Shown: piece by piece, positions 33,587-43,400 of the stretch
How the letters are laid out: each line of letters begins with the position of its first letter
Position numbering within the stretch: the first letter of the stretch is position 1
NCBI RefSeq assembly: GCF_000760115.1
Contig: NZ_JNAS01000002.1
Coordinates: 1,173,530 to 1,237,529 of the forward strand
DNA from: Prochlorococcus marinus str. SB
GTDB lineage: Bacteria > Cyanobacteriota > Cyanobacteriia > PCC-6307 > Cyanobiaceae
Direction of reading: 5' to 3'
DNA length: 64,000 bases
The notes under the pieces: generated by a model
Databases searched by the model: none
Told to the model about the DNA's origin: nothing
What the model saw: only the letters and a program-made list of their open reading frames with translations
Translations under genes and position numbers: made by a program

Positions 33587-33754
33587 ATGGGAAAATTTTC
33601 TTCTGAAGAAATTGAAAGTCAATACAATTTAATAAAAATGCTTTTAGCTGAACCTGATAAGTAGAGAGATGCCATTGATGCAATAAAAAAAGATATTGCA
33701 TATATGCCTATAGAGCTTAAAAAAAAACTTAAGGAAGAAAATATTATCTTATGA
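33587..33754 (+). pseudogene. Small gene interrupted by an in-frame TAG
   Basis: ATG at 33587 opens MGKFSSEEIESQYNLIKMLL, which reaches a TAG at 33662-33664. The same frame then continues for 29 codons with normal composition (AIDAIKKDIAYMPIELKKKL) to a TGA. Without the TAG this would be a 55-aa helical protein. It is either recently inactivated or read through. Confidence 0.5.
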
Positions 33755-33821
33755 ATAAATCTTAAATGGCTATCATCATAATCGTTAATTTATAAAATTA
33801 GTAAATAGCCATTCTCGTAAA

Positions 33822-33986
33822 CTAACCGAGAGAGTCTAAATCTCTACGATGGTGAACTGTATTTGGGTAATCTTGTGGAACTTTCTGTTCTCTCATTAAA
33901 TCTGCGATTGTTGGATAATCTTTTGCATTATCAAGATCTCTTGCATTTTTATCTTGAATTGCGAATGGTGATCTTTTTAAATTCAT
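33822..33986 (-). CDS. Small conserved protein, 54 aa
   Basis: MNLKRSPFAIQDKNARDLDN then YPTIADLMREQKVPQDYPNT. A GAGG ribosome-binding site lies nine bases before the ATG. Soluble and basic. Ends about 12 bases downstream of the next gene's stop, so the two may share a transcript. Confidence 0.6.
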   Translation of the reverse strand: MNLKRSPFAIQDKNARDLDNAKDYPTIADLMREQKVPQDYPNTVHHRRDLDSLG

Positions 33987-33997
33987 AATTAATTTCC

Positions 33998-34183
33998 TCA
34001 AAATTTTTGTTGGATTCTGATTACAGATCCTGGATTGTCATGTACGTAAGTGTTGAATTCTCTCGCAAGCATTAGGCAATCGTATGCATCGCGCGCGTAG
34101 AAGCCAACTTCATGTGTCTTATTTGTTGAATCTTTGTAACTCAACAGATATTTATTACAAGATTTTATTGGTGTTGAAGGCAT
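33998..34183 (-). CDS. Small conserved protein, 61 aa
   Basis: Contains KYLLSYKDSTNKTHEVGFYA then DCLMLAREFN, a short alpha/beta fold with one Cys pair region (SCNKY, YDCLM). Function unknown. First of two minus-strand small genes. Confidence 0.6.
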   Translation of the reverse strand: MPSTPIKSCNKYLLSYKDSTNKTHEVGFYARDAYDCLMLAREFNTYVHDNPGSVIRIQQKF

Positions 34184-34430
34184 TTAATTTATCTACAGTA
34201 CCACTAATTTCTAACTAGGCATGCTTATCAATCGACTTATAAAAATGTACGGTTTAAGGCACAAACATATACGGATAGAGGACCAACAACTTAATTTAAA
34301 AATAAATATAATGCTCAAATAGACTTCGCAGTGAAAGACAATATTTCCGTTAATTCTATAAAACTATTTTCAGTATAAGCTTATTTTACAGAAACTTTTT
34401 GCAGATAATTTGACTTTATAAACACATCAA

Positions 34431-34577
34431 CTATCTTGCTAAATTAGTGTGTTCGAGATTATAAATGTATTTTTCTCCATCATCATCACCATCGTCATCA
34501 TCATGGAAGGAAGAGATTAATACATAAACTCCTCCAAGTCCTAGCAATATCGATATATAGAGAATTGGATCTGTCAT
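34431..34577 (-). CDS. Small membrane protein with Asp-rich tail, 48 aa
   Basis: MTDPILYISILLGLGGVYVL is one helix, followed by HDDDDGDDDGE, an acidic cluster that could bind cations, then a polar end. Family unknown. Confidence 0.5.
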   Translation of the reverse strand: MTDPILYISILLGLGGVYVLISSFHDDDDGDDDGEKYIYNLEHTNLAR

Positions 34578-34756
34578 AACTTAAGTTTGAAACATTCAAA
34601 TTAAATTTGAGGAAGCTTTTTAATATCTATATTTTCTTTTAATTATTTGGATAAAAAACTTTCTACCTTCAAAAAATTGTTTTTTATTTGAGAAAACTGA
34701 AAGTAGATCTAAAATAAGGTAAATTTACTGTTTTTTTAAGTGAGTTTTAAAAATCA

Positions 34757-35395
34757 ATGTGCGGAAGATTTGAGCTGAAAACTAAATTTGAGAAGTTGCC
34801 AAAGGTTTTGAAACAAGACTATCCAATTGGACTTGATTCTAAATATGATACTCAAAGTCTAATAAGACCTAATGATCCTGTTCTTGTAATTAAAAACGAA
34901 GGAAGAATTAAAACTACTTTTATGACATGGGGTTTTATTTCTCCTTGGGCCAGAGACCCATTTGATAAAGGGAAACCAAGACCATTTAATGCAAGATCAG
35001 AAACCGTAGAAGAAAAAAAATTATTTAGTGGAAGTTGGAAACATAAAAGATGCCTAATACCTGCGAGCGGTTTTTTTGAAAAAAAATATCGTGTTCGAAA
35101 ATCGAATTATGAGACTTTTTGGTTGGGCGGAATTTGGAGTAAGTGGACTTCACCAGATGGTGCAGAACTTGAGAGTTGCTGCGTTTTAACAACTGAACCA
35201 AATGATTTAATTAAACCTTTACATCACCGCATGCCTGTGATCATTCCTAATGGATATGAGGAACAATGGACAGAGCAAGTTAAAGATGCAGATGAATTAA
35301 AAGGACTATTTGCAATCATGATGAGTTGGTCCCCTGATGGTTGGCTAGTAGAGGATGTAAAGAAAAAAGAAACTGGTCAAATGAGTTTGTTTTAA
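34757..35395 (+). CDS. Abasic-site protein YedK/HMCES (SRAP)
   Basis: SOS-response-associated peptidase family. The catalytic Cys is residue 2 (MCGRFE), which crosslinks to abasic sites in single-stranded DNA after Met removal. NARSETV, CLIPASGFFE and HHRMPVI are the other conserved blocks, with the Glu and His of the active site. 212 aa is full length. No lexA-type box is obvious upstream. Confidence 0.92.
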   Translation: MCGRFELKTKFEKLPKVLKQDYPIGLDSKYDTQSLIRPNDPVLVIKNEGRIKTTFMTWGFISPWARDPFDKGKPRPFNARSETVEEKKLFSGSWKHKRCLIPASGFFEKKYRVRKSNYETFWLGGIWSKWTSPDGAELESCCVLTTEPNDLIKPLHHRMPVIIPNGYEEQWTEQVKDADELKGLFAIMMSWSPDGWLVEDVKKKETGQMSLF

Positions 35396-35427
35396 ATGGA
35401 ACGCTTACTAATTCCAAGGTTAGATTA

Positions 35428-35673
35428 ATGGCTAAATCTTATTGGTTGATTAATTCAAATAGCTCAGAAGTTAAAAGATTTATGAAAAACGATAAGAGTA
35501 TTGATGGAGTTTTTGAATATATGTTTATAGATACTGGAAAAATAGTGGGGGTATTAGGAAACAAACCACCAGTAATGACAAATACAGTTTCTGTTGAAAT
35601 AGATTTAGCTAGAGAAATTTATGAAAGATTACTTTCTAAGGGATGGAGGAAAATTGAAAAAAATTGGAATTAA
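35428..35673 (+). CDS. DUF1651-like protein, 81 aa
   Basis: MAKSYWLINSNSSEVKRFMK, YMFIDTGKIVG, NKPPVMTN and the end AREIYERLLSKGWRKIEKNW. The ATG at 35428 avoids overlap with yedK. A decayed paralogue lies 1.3 kb away on the other strand (36737-36970). Function unknown. Confidence 0.7.
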   Translation: MAKSYWLINSNSSEVKRFMKNDKSIDGVFEYMFIDTGKIVGVLGNKPPVMTNTVSVEIDLAREIYERLLSKGWRKIEKNWN

Positions 35674-35822
35674 AAAGAGAGATAGATCTCTGGGGTATAA
35701 ATTATTGATGAAAATAATCTGAAATTCAATAATGAGAATATTAACGAAAATTGACATCCGATCTAAAATATTAGGAGATTAGTAAATTTTTTTTTAGTGC
35801 AGATAAAAATTAAACATCCAAA

Positions 35823-36545
35823 ATGGCTACCAGAATAAATAAATATTTAAGTGAAGTAGGTTATTGTTCTAGAAGAGAAGCTGATAGATTAATCCTAAAA
35901 GGAAAGGTAACCATTAATGGCAAAATTCCAGAAATTGGAACTAAAGTAGAAGATAGTGACCAAGTTGAAGTTAAAGGTCAAAGAATAGAAAAATCAAAGA
36001 AACAAAAAAACATATACTTAGCCTTTAATAAACCTGTGGGAATTGTTTGCACAACAGATAGAAAAGTAGAACCCAATAATGTAATAGATTTTATTAAATA
36101 TCCTAAAAGAATTTTTCCCATCGGAAGATTAGATAAGCTCAGTGAGGGATTGATTTTTTTAACCAATGATGGAGATATCGTAAATAAGATTCTTAGAGCA
36201 AGAAATAATCATGAAAAAGAATATATTGTAAAAGTTAATCGTCCTATTAATAGCGATTTTATTCAAAGCATGAGTAATGGAGTTGAAATATTAGGCACAA
36301 TAACTAAAAATTGTTTCGTAAAACAATTGGGACCAAGAAATTTTAAAATAATTCTCACACAGGGACTTAATCGCCAGATTAGAAGAATGTGTGAGGCTTT
36401 AGGATATAAAGTACGGTCATTAAAGCGTACAAGAATTATGAATATTAAGTTAGACGTGCCAACAGGAGAATATAGAGAACTTAGTAAAGAAGAACTCTTA
36501 GAATTAAATGGATTACTTGAAAACTCCTCAAAAACATATGACTAA
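35823..36545 (+). CDS. S4-domain pseudouridine synthase (RsuA/RluB/E/F family)
   Basis: Isomerises uridine in rRNA. The N-terminal S4 domain (RINKYLSEVGYCSRREADRL, about residues 3-22) precedes the catalytic signature PIGRLDKLSEGLIFLTNDGD (about 100-119, with the Asp nucleophile in GRLD). The GLNRQIRRMCEALGY stretch follows. 240 aa. Closest by eye to RluB/RluF; the exact target uridine cannot be told. Confidence 0.9.
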   Translation: MATRINKYLSEVGYCSRREADRLILKGKVTINGKIPEIGTKVEDSDQVEVKGQRIEKSKKQKNIYLAFNKPVGIVCTTDRKVEPNNVIDFIKYPKRIFPIGRLDKLSEGLIFLTNDGDIVNKILRARNNHEKEYIVKVNRPINSDFIQSMSNGVEILGTITKNCFVKQLGPRNFKIILTQGLNRQIRRMCEALGYKVRSLKRTRIMNIKLDVPTGEYRELSKEELLELNGLLENSSKTYD

Positions 36546-36736
36546 TCAAAAACCAGAAAAGTAATTGGGAAGTTAAAGTGAATTTGCTCGCAAAAATGCG
36601 AGATTTATACGTTTCGACTTTGGAAGAAATAATTTAAATAGCGCGAAACGCTTTTTAACTGCAAGGCTATTAGTTAGTTATTGAGTATTATTAGATCAAC
36701 TATTAAGATTAGCAACCCTAGCTCTCTTTTTTTGGT

Positions 36737-36970
36737 CCAATTTTCCTGAGTTCTTCTCTAACCTTGAGCAATTAATTTTTACCATTCTTCTCTAGCTGGA
36801 TCTATCTTTAATTCTTCTTTAGTTGTCATGAAAGGTGGTTCTTCGCCCTATGTAGAAGTAACCCTCCCAGAATCAATGAACATATATTTAATAAATTGAT
36901 TTTTATTATTTGTATTTTCGATAAACCTTTTATGCCTGATTTATTTGAATTAACCAACTAAAAAAATCTA
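36737..36970 (-). pseudogene. Decayed DUF1651-like gene with three stops and a frameshift
   Basis: The minus-strand translation reads KYMFIDSGRVTST, stop, GEEPPFMTTKEELKIDPARE then EW, stop, KLIAQG, stop, RRTQENW. It lines up with the intact gene at 35428 (YMFIDTGKIVG, NKPPVMT, AREIYERLLSKGW, RKIEKNW). The last stop stands where the conserved Trp of GW would be. Near the 5' end a four-base deletion relative to the intact gene shifts the frame. Confidence 0.75.
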
Positions 36971-36982
36971 GCTATTACTTTT

Positions 36983-37210
36983 TTAAGGGTAAAAGTCTAC
37001 TTTCCAACGCATCACGCAATAACTTAATGGGTTATATCCATTACAATTCCAGAACTTGAATATTTTTGCAGCGAAATGATGGAAATTAGCATCATTGAAA
37101 AATGCCCATCCAAAATAAATAGCAAATGCAGTTACTACAAACGCAGCATATTGAAGCCAATGTGTTCCAGACTTATCTAAACCATTTTTGTCAAAATTAG
37201 AATTAGTCAT
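36983..37210 (-). CDS. Small membrane protein after hli, 75 aa
   Basis: One helix (WLQYAAFVVTAFAIYFGWAFF, about residues 18-38), then a polar segment with HHF and two Cys. It begins immediately after the hli stop with no gap, so it is co-transcribed. Function unknown. Confidence 0.6.
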   Translation of the reverse strand: MTNSNFDKNGLDKSGTHWLQYAAFVVTAFAIYFGWAFFNDANFHHFAAKIFKFWNCNGYNPLSYCVMRWKVDFYP

Positions 37211-37465
37211 TTAAAGGATTGGATAAGCTATCCATCCAAATAAGGTGTAGTTAATAACGACAGCCATGAAACCTATCATTGCGAGCCTTCCATTTGTTCT
37301 TTCAGCAATAAACCAATAAGTATTTGGCCATTCAAAATTTCCGCCCATATTGGATTTTTGATCTTCTGAAATAGTTTCCTCTTTAGTAGTATTTTCTTGT
37401 TCAAGATAATAATTACTATCTGGGTAAAAGCTTTCACTCGAAAAGTTATCTTTAAATTTACTCAT
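37211..37465 (-). CDS. hli: High-light-inducible protein, 84 aa
   Basis: A long acidic N-terminus of about 50 residues precedes the Hli helix ERTNGRLAMIGFMAVVINYT, ending LFGWIAYPIL. It has the NY-LFGW variant seen at 4201. Thylakoid chlorophyll-binding stress protein. First gene of an hli plus membrane-protein pair. Confidence 0.85.
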   Translation of the reverse strand: MSKFKDNFSSESFYPDSNYYLEQENTTKEETISEDQKSNMGGNFEWPNTYWFIAERTNGRLAMIGFMAVVINYTLFGWIAYPIL

Positions 37466-37590
37466 TTTGGTTAGAAATTAATTTCCTATATACTTTAAAA
37501 AATAAAAAAGCTAAATAGGTTAAAAGGTTTTTCATCAATCAAATCTTTTTTATCTTTTTAGGGCTATTTGATAGGAGTAAATCCAACAAT

Positions 37591-37622
37591 TACTCCCAAA
37601 GCACCCGCTACGAAATTGCGAC
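37591..37622 (-). repeat. Degenerate tRNA-Pro fragment / attachment remnant
   Basis: TACTCCCAAAGCACCCGCTA followed by a GCGACAGTAG run, matching the anticodon arm of tRNA-Pro at 60992 and the next bases of the remnant at 53.3 kb. The surrounding 408 bases (37466-37873) have no gene. A GCATAAATAAGCAAAATCT-type segment at about 37702 recurs at about 47183. Confidence 0.5.
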
Positions 37623-37873
37623 AGTAGTCTAAATAATAGTTATTAATTATTACTACTTGAATATTTATAAGTCTCAAAAAGTAGATAGATACAGCAACGT
37701 TATGCATAAATAAGCAAAATCTTCCTCAAAAGAAAATAGTATGATCAAAAAACTTATTAAGGCTAATGATTTTAATAATTTTGGAAATTAATTATTTTTC
37801 TTTATTGTTTAAGAATTCTTTATGAAAAAAAATAAGATTTTTGAAAAATTTTTTTAATAAAATCTCTTTTACT

Positions 37874-38479
37874 TTAAGAGTTTCCAAATTTCAATGCATT
37901 AGATGAAGCTTTACACCAAAAATTCAACCAACATGCAATACCTATAAATTTAAACCCTTCTTCAAATAACTGAGTAAATTCATAATTTTGATTAAATATC
38001 TGTTGTATTACTCCATCAAAAAAAACAGATAAGCCAAGAAATAAAATTGAAATTAACAAGTTAAAAAGTCCAATTATTTTTAATATCCTTCGAAATCTTA
38101 CTAATAAAAAAATAGAAATTGCTATGTATGTTAAATTCAGAAAGTCTGGCCCTATATACCGATCATGAAGTAGGAATAAATCATCAATACAAAGCAGGCT
38201 TGAGAATATGCCCCCAAGTAGAAGTAATTTAGATGATTCTTTATTAATGCGCTCTAAGAATGTTGTAAAAAAACAAATAGATGCAGCCGCTCCCCATAAC
38301 AAAATTCCTATATTTGAAATCATTCCAACTCCAATTGGATATCCACAGGTTTGAGCAAGGTCTCGAACTACTAGACTAAGTTTGATATCATAAAGGTTCG
38401 ATATAAATAAAATTGCTAGATATAAAATTGTGGAAGGTAATATTGAAAAATAAAATAATTTATTTGGAAATTTAATCAT
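37874..38479 (-). CDS. Multi-helix membrane protein, 201 aa
   Basis: Five or six hydrophobic helices, with conserved-looking polar residues CIDDLFLLHDRYIGP (about residues 97-111) and EEGFKFIG near the last helix. Acidic and His residues within membrane segments recall membrane hydrolases, but no family can be named. Lies at the left end of the island. Confidence 0.65.
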   Translation of the reverse strand: MIKFPNKLFYFSILPSTILYLAILFISNLYDIKLSLVVRDLAQTCGYPIGVGMISNIGILLWGAAASICFFTTFLERINKESSKLLLLGGIFSSLLCIDDLFLLHDRYIGPDFLNLTYIAISIFLLVRFRRILKIIGLFNLLISILFLGLSVFFDGVIQQIFNQNYEFTQLFEEGFKFIGIACWLNFWCKASSNALKFGNS

Positions 38480-38798
38480 AATTTTTTATTTTTAAGATTT
38501 TAACCTATTCTTAACCTTAATTCTTGAATGGATCTATAGACTAGTATTTGATAACTCTTCTCTTAAATTTATTAATACTTTTTATAAGAATTTCTATTCA
38601 TAGATTCTATGTTTTTAATAAAATTATTAAAATAATGAACTATTTTAGGAGGCAAGCTTATGCTAGGCATAGCAAATCCTCGCTCAAATCTCTCTCGCAA
38701 GCAACTTAGTGCCCTATGAGCACTAAATTGTAGAATTTATAAATTTATTTATTGATTGACAGCCGATCTAAACTGAGAGGAATAAAACTCTTATTTTT
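38480..38798. other. Gene-free stretch with island-type repeats
   Basis: Contains CTCGCTCAAATCTCTCTCGC (about 38680) and GTGCCCTATGAGCAC, both like sequences beside the tRNA-Pro fragments at 47.2 and 53.5 kb. A GATCTAAA element at 38765 lies before the next gene. Confidence 0.4.
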
Positions 38799-39188
38799 AT
38801 GACAGATAGAGAAACAATTGAATCGATGTTGTATGAGTTGGCAACACCGCAGAAAATGGGTTCATTTTTTGTTAATAATGCCACTTCAGATTTTTTATTT
38901 ATCAGACCTAGTGGGAATCCAATAAGTGCAAAGGGATTTGAGGAAATGATGAATTCAGGCGATGTTGTTCAGGAAAAAGCAGAAATTACAAAAATTCATA
39001 AGTTTGAATTTCTCTCTGCCGATGTCGCAATGTGTGTTTTTACTCTTGGGGCAAAATTCTCCTACAAAGGAACTCCTAATGATGATTTGCCAACCGTGAC
39101 TTCTATCTTCAAAAAGATCAATGGGATTTGGAAAATCCATTGGATGCAAAGATCAACAGGTGATTCAGATCTGTCTCTGTGGGATTAG
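38799..39188 (+). CDS. DUF3804 / SnoaL-like protein, 129 aa
   Basis: NTF2-like fold: MTDRETIESMLYELATPQKM helical start, then beta strands with SADVAMCVFTLGAKFSYKG and IFKKINGIWKIHWMQRS at the end. This family binds small molecules or has no catalytic role. A GATCTAAA promoter-like element precedes it. Confidence 0.7.
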   Translation: MTDRETIESMLYELATPQKMGSFFVNNATSDFLFIRPSGNPISAKGFEEMMNSGDVVQEKAEITKIHKFEFLSADVAMCVFTLGAKFSYKGTPNDDLPTVTSIFKKINGIWKIHWMQRSTGDSDLSLWD

Positions 39189-39253
39189 ATAGTAATAAAT
39201 AGTCAGAATTTTTAAGGCATAGTAATTACTTATGTAAGTAAAACACTTACTAA

Positions 39254-39427
39254 TTAAATAAAGATTTTGTTTTTTATCTCTTTATTTAAAGTCAATTCTT
39301 GAGTACCTTTCATACATCCTCCAGTTGGATAGCTAATAACCTTTTTTGAAATTGCACCAATAACAATAGCTATTACTCCAATTCCTAATATTGCATTTGT
39401 TCTTTTATTTGAAAGAAGGGATTTCAT
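39254..39427 (-). CDS. Small membrane protein, 57 aa
   Basis: From MKSLLSNKRTNAILGIGVIA there is one helix, then KKVISYPTGGCMKGTQELTL, a short Cys-containing tail. The in-frame extension upstream is polar and lacks support. Function unknown. Confidence 0.55.
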   Translation of the reverse strand: MKSLLSNKRTNAILGIGVIAIVIGAISKKVISYPTGGCMKGTQELTLNKEIKNKIFI

Positions 39428-39513
39428 TATGATTATTGTTTCTTTAATCATAGGAATTTTTGTGATTATTTTGTGATTGTCATAATCATTTTGAGCGATA
39501 CCATCCGGCAAGG

Positions 39514-39678
39514 TTATGCAAGGTAAATCAGAATCTCGCTCAAAGCTCGCTCAGTTTTTTCTGTAATTTCATAACTGTTAGCTTCAGGAGTTTCAAAATC
39601 TGTGGCTTCTAAATCACCTGCATTAACAGCAGTAGGTAAAGCGATAGCAGCTAGTAGTGCAAGTAGATAAGCATCCTA
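39514..39678 (-). pseudogene. Remnant of a small exported protein gene
   Basis: On the minus strand DAYLLALLAAIALPTAVNAG is a typical signal peptide with an AxA-like cleavage site, followed by an acidic tail (DFETPEANSYEITEKTERAL). A TAG at 39676-39678 sits directly upstream, and no ATG, GTG or TTG start is available in this frame. Confidence 0.4.
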
Positions 39679-39880
39679 TCCTCTTCTGTTTTTTATATTT
39701 AAAAATAAGTTTGTGTAATTTGCGACAACTAATAACAGCAGAAGAATTGTATTGATGGACATTAAAAAAGAGGGTAGTTATAACCTCTAATTTAAATCTA
39801 CTGTCAATATTAATCTCTAGGCCATTGCATTTGCATAATTTCTTACAGCTGGTAATTTTAGTGGACCTGGATAAGTTCAA

Positions 39881-40096
39881 ATGCAAGATCAAAAAATTGA
39901 AAAGATAGCAGCTGTTGCAGTAAACATAACTAAGGTGCTGGTAATAATTTATCTAGGCTTCGTAGAAGTATTTAAAATTGGCAGATTACTTAGAGAGAAG
40001 TTAGATGCTGAATTTGATATTTCTCGAAAATGGGCTGCAAAAACTTATTCAATTCTAAAAAAACGACGAGCGGAACGAAAAGTAGCGGGAGTTTAA
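39881..40096 (+). CDS. Small N-anchored basic protein, 71 aa
   Basis: MQDQKIEKIAAVAVNITKVL, one membrane helix (about residues 9-30), then a long basic helix ending KKRRAERKVAGV. Function unknown. Confidence 0.5.
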   Translation: MQDQKIEKIAAVAVNITKVLVIIYLGFVEVFKIGRLLREKLDAEFDISRKWAAKTYSILKKRRAERKVAGV

Positions 40097-40477
40097 AAAT
40101 TTTTGCTATAAATCAATTGAGGCCAAACCTCGTCAGCACACTCTACGTTTGCTGCAAGACATAGATTGATTCAATATAGTTGCGAGTCGATTTAATAACC
40201 CTTTCAGTAGTTGGAATTTCTGGAGGGGTTTCTTGTTACTGATATTTATTGAGTAAGAGACTATGTAATACCAACAATACTATTACTCCAACTATTCCAA
40301 AAGTTGCATGGGCTGAATCATGATGATTCTGCTAAATCTCCTCTAATATTCTTGTAATACTTAATAGCTATTGCCCAATGAGGTTAACGCCCATAAGTAA
40401 TTTTTTATGAATCTGAACAAAAAATTATGTTCTATCTTTAAAAATAAATTACTATTATCTTAAGCAGAAATCATCTA
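40097..40477. other. Gene-free stretch before the first giant gene
   Basis: About 380 bases with no convincing ORF. It contains AAATCTCCTCTAAT-type sequence reminiscent of the repeats near 47.2 kb, but no clear tRNA fragment. Confidence 0.35.
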
Positions 40478-43400
40478 ATGTCCAGTAGTTACAGCGAAAT
40501 TGGTTTTACTCAACTTGGCACGGATATTAATGGGGAAGCTGCTAACGATTACTCGGGTAGATCAGTAAGTCTTTCTGATGATGGATCAATAGTTGCAATT
40601 GGTGCTAATAGAAATAATGGGAATGGAAGTTACAGTGGTCATACGCGTATCTATCAATATGCAAATGAGACATGGACTAAACTTGGCACTGATATTGATG
40701 GGGAAGCTGCTAACGATTACTCGGGATATTCTGTTAGTCTCTCTGCAGACGGATCAATAGTTGCCATTGGGGCTAATGGAAATGATGGGAATGGAAGTCT
40801 CAGTGGTCATACGCGTATCTATCAATATGCAAATGAGACATGGACTCAACTTGGCACTGATATTGATGGGGAAGCCGCTTACGATTACTCGGGTAGATCA
40901 GTAAGTCTTTCTGCTGACGGATCAATAGTTGCCATTGGGGCTGATTATAATAATGGGAATGGAACTTACAGTGGTCATACGCGTATCTATCAATATGCAA
41001 ATGAGACATGGACTCAACTTGGCACTGATATTGATGGGGAAGCCGCTTACGATTACTCGGGTAGATCAGTAAGTCTTTCTGATGACGGATCAATAGTTGC
41101 AATTGGTGCTTTTGGAAATGATGGAAATAATGGGAATGGAAGTTACAGTGGTCATACGCGTATCTATCAATATGCAATTGGGAAATGGACTCAACTTGGC
41201 ACTGATATTGATGGGGAAGCTGCTAACGATTACTCGGGATATTCTGTTAGTCTTTCTGGTGACGGATCAATAGTTGCAATTGGTGCTTTTGGAAATAATG
41301 GGAATGGAACTTACAGTGGTCATACGCGTATCTATCAATATGCAAATGAGACATGGACTCAACTTGGCACTGATATTGATGGGGAAGCTTCTTACGATTA
41401 CTCGGGATATTCTGTTAGTCTCTCTGCAGACGGATCAATAGTTGCAATTGGTGCTTATAGAAATAATGGGAATGGAAATTACAGTGGTCATACGCGTATC
41501 TATCAATATGCAAATGAGACATGGACTAAACTTGGCACTGATATTGATGGGGAAGCTGCTAACGATTTCTCGGGATATTCTGTTAGTCTCTCTGCTGACG
41601 GATCAATAGTTGCCATTGGGGCTTATGGAAATGATGGGAATGGAGACAACAGTGGTCATGCGCGTATCTATCAACAGGTTGATACTATAGATCCAATAAT
41701 TTCATCAGTATCTCCAGCAGATAATGCCACGGCAGTAGCGACAGATAGTAATATCGTGCTCAATTTTTCAGAAGCAGTAGATGTAGGAACTGGAAATATC
41801 GTTATTTATAAATCCTCAGATGATTCTGAAGTAGAAACTTTTAATGTTGCATCTAGTGGTCTTATATCAGGAAGTGGTTCTACTCAAATAACAATAAATC
41901 CCAGCAAAAATTTTGAGGCTTTTAGTGAATATTATGTCAAGATTGATTCCAATGCCTTTGATGATAGTTTCGGTAATTCATTTGCAGGTATAAATGATAA
42001 AAAAACTTTAAATTTCAAAACGGGTGCTCATGTCTTCGGAAATAAAACATCTCTAGAAACTGCTGTCGATGAATGGATAAATGATCAAGATACTGCGATA
42101 GATACTTATGGAGATATAAATACTTGGGATGTTAGTCAAATAACTGATTTTTCAGAATTATTTGTAGACAGAACATCATTTAATTCTGATATAAGCAATT
42201 GGGATGTAAGTAATGGAACTGACTTTACAGGAATGTTTAGGAATGCATCCTCATTTAATCAAGATATTGGTGATTGGAATGTAGTTAATGGAATTTATTT
42301 CGATGGGATGTTTAGGAATGCATCCTCATTTAATCAAGATATTGGTGATTGGAATGTAGTTAATGGAACTGACTTTCCAGGAATGTTTAGGGAGGCATCC
42401 TCATTTAATCAAGATATTGGTAGCTGGGATGTAAGAAATGGAACTGATTTTTATGCGATGTTCTATGGTGCATCAGAATTTAATCAAGATATTGGAGGTT
42501 GGAATGTAGGCAGTGGAACTGATTTTGGGCTTATGTTTTATGCAGCAGAAGATTTTAATCAAGATATTGGTGATTGGAATGTAGTTAATGGACTTTATTT
42601 CGATGGGATGTTTAGGAATGCATCCTCATTTAATCAAGATATTGGAGGTTGGAATGTAGGCAGTGGAACTGATTTTGGGCTTATGTTTTATGCAGCAGAA
42701 GATTTTAATCAAGATATTGGTGATTGGAATGTAGTTAATGGAATTTATTTCGATGGGATGTTTTATGCAGCAGAAGATTTTAATCAAGATATTGGTAGCT
42801 GGGATGTAAGTAATGGAACTAATTTTGATGGGATGTTTGAGAAGGCAGACGCATTTAATCAAGATATTGGTAGCTGGGATGTAAGTAATGGAACTAATTT
42901 TGGTGGGATGTTTTTTGGAGTGAAATATTTTAATCAAGATATAAGTACCTGGACAATAGATGATGAAGCGAATTTGACAGATATGTTTTATGGTGCCGAT
43001 CTTATGCAATCATACCAGGGTGTTGACGCGACACCATCAATAGCATATTTTAATCCTTTTGAAGATAAGGCATCTCTTCAAACTGCTGTCGATGAATGGA
43101 TAAATGATCAAGATACTGCGATAGATACTTATGGAGATATAAATACTTGGGATGTAAGTGCAATAACTGATTTCTCTAGTTTATTCCTAAATAAAACAAC
43201 ATTTAATTCCGACATAAGTAACTGGGACGTGAGTAGTGGAACTGATTTCTCTCATATGTTTGATGCCGCAAGCGCATTTAATCAAGATATTGGTGATTGG
43301 GATGTAAGTAATGGAACTGATTTTTCTTATATGTTTTATGCAGCAGAAGATTTTAATCAAGATATTGGTTATTGGGATGTAAGCAATGGAACTGATTTTC

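Noticed and set aside
39623..39892. 89-codon minus-strand frame
   Set aside because: Unusual composition and no start support; it runs over a better explained decayed signal-peptide gene in another frame.
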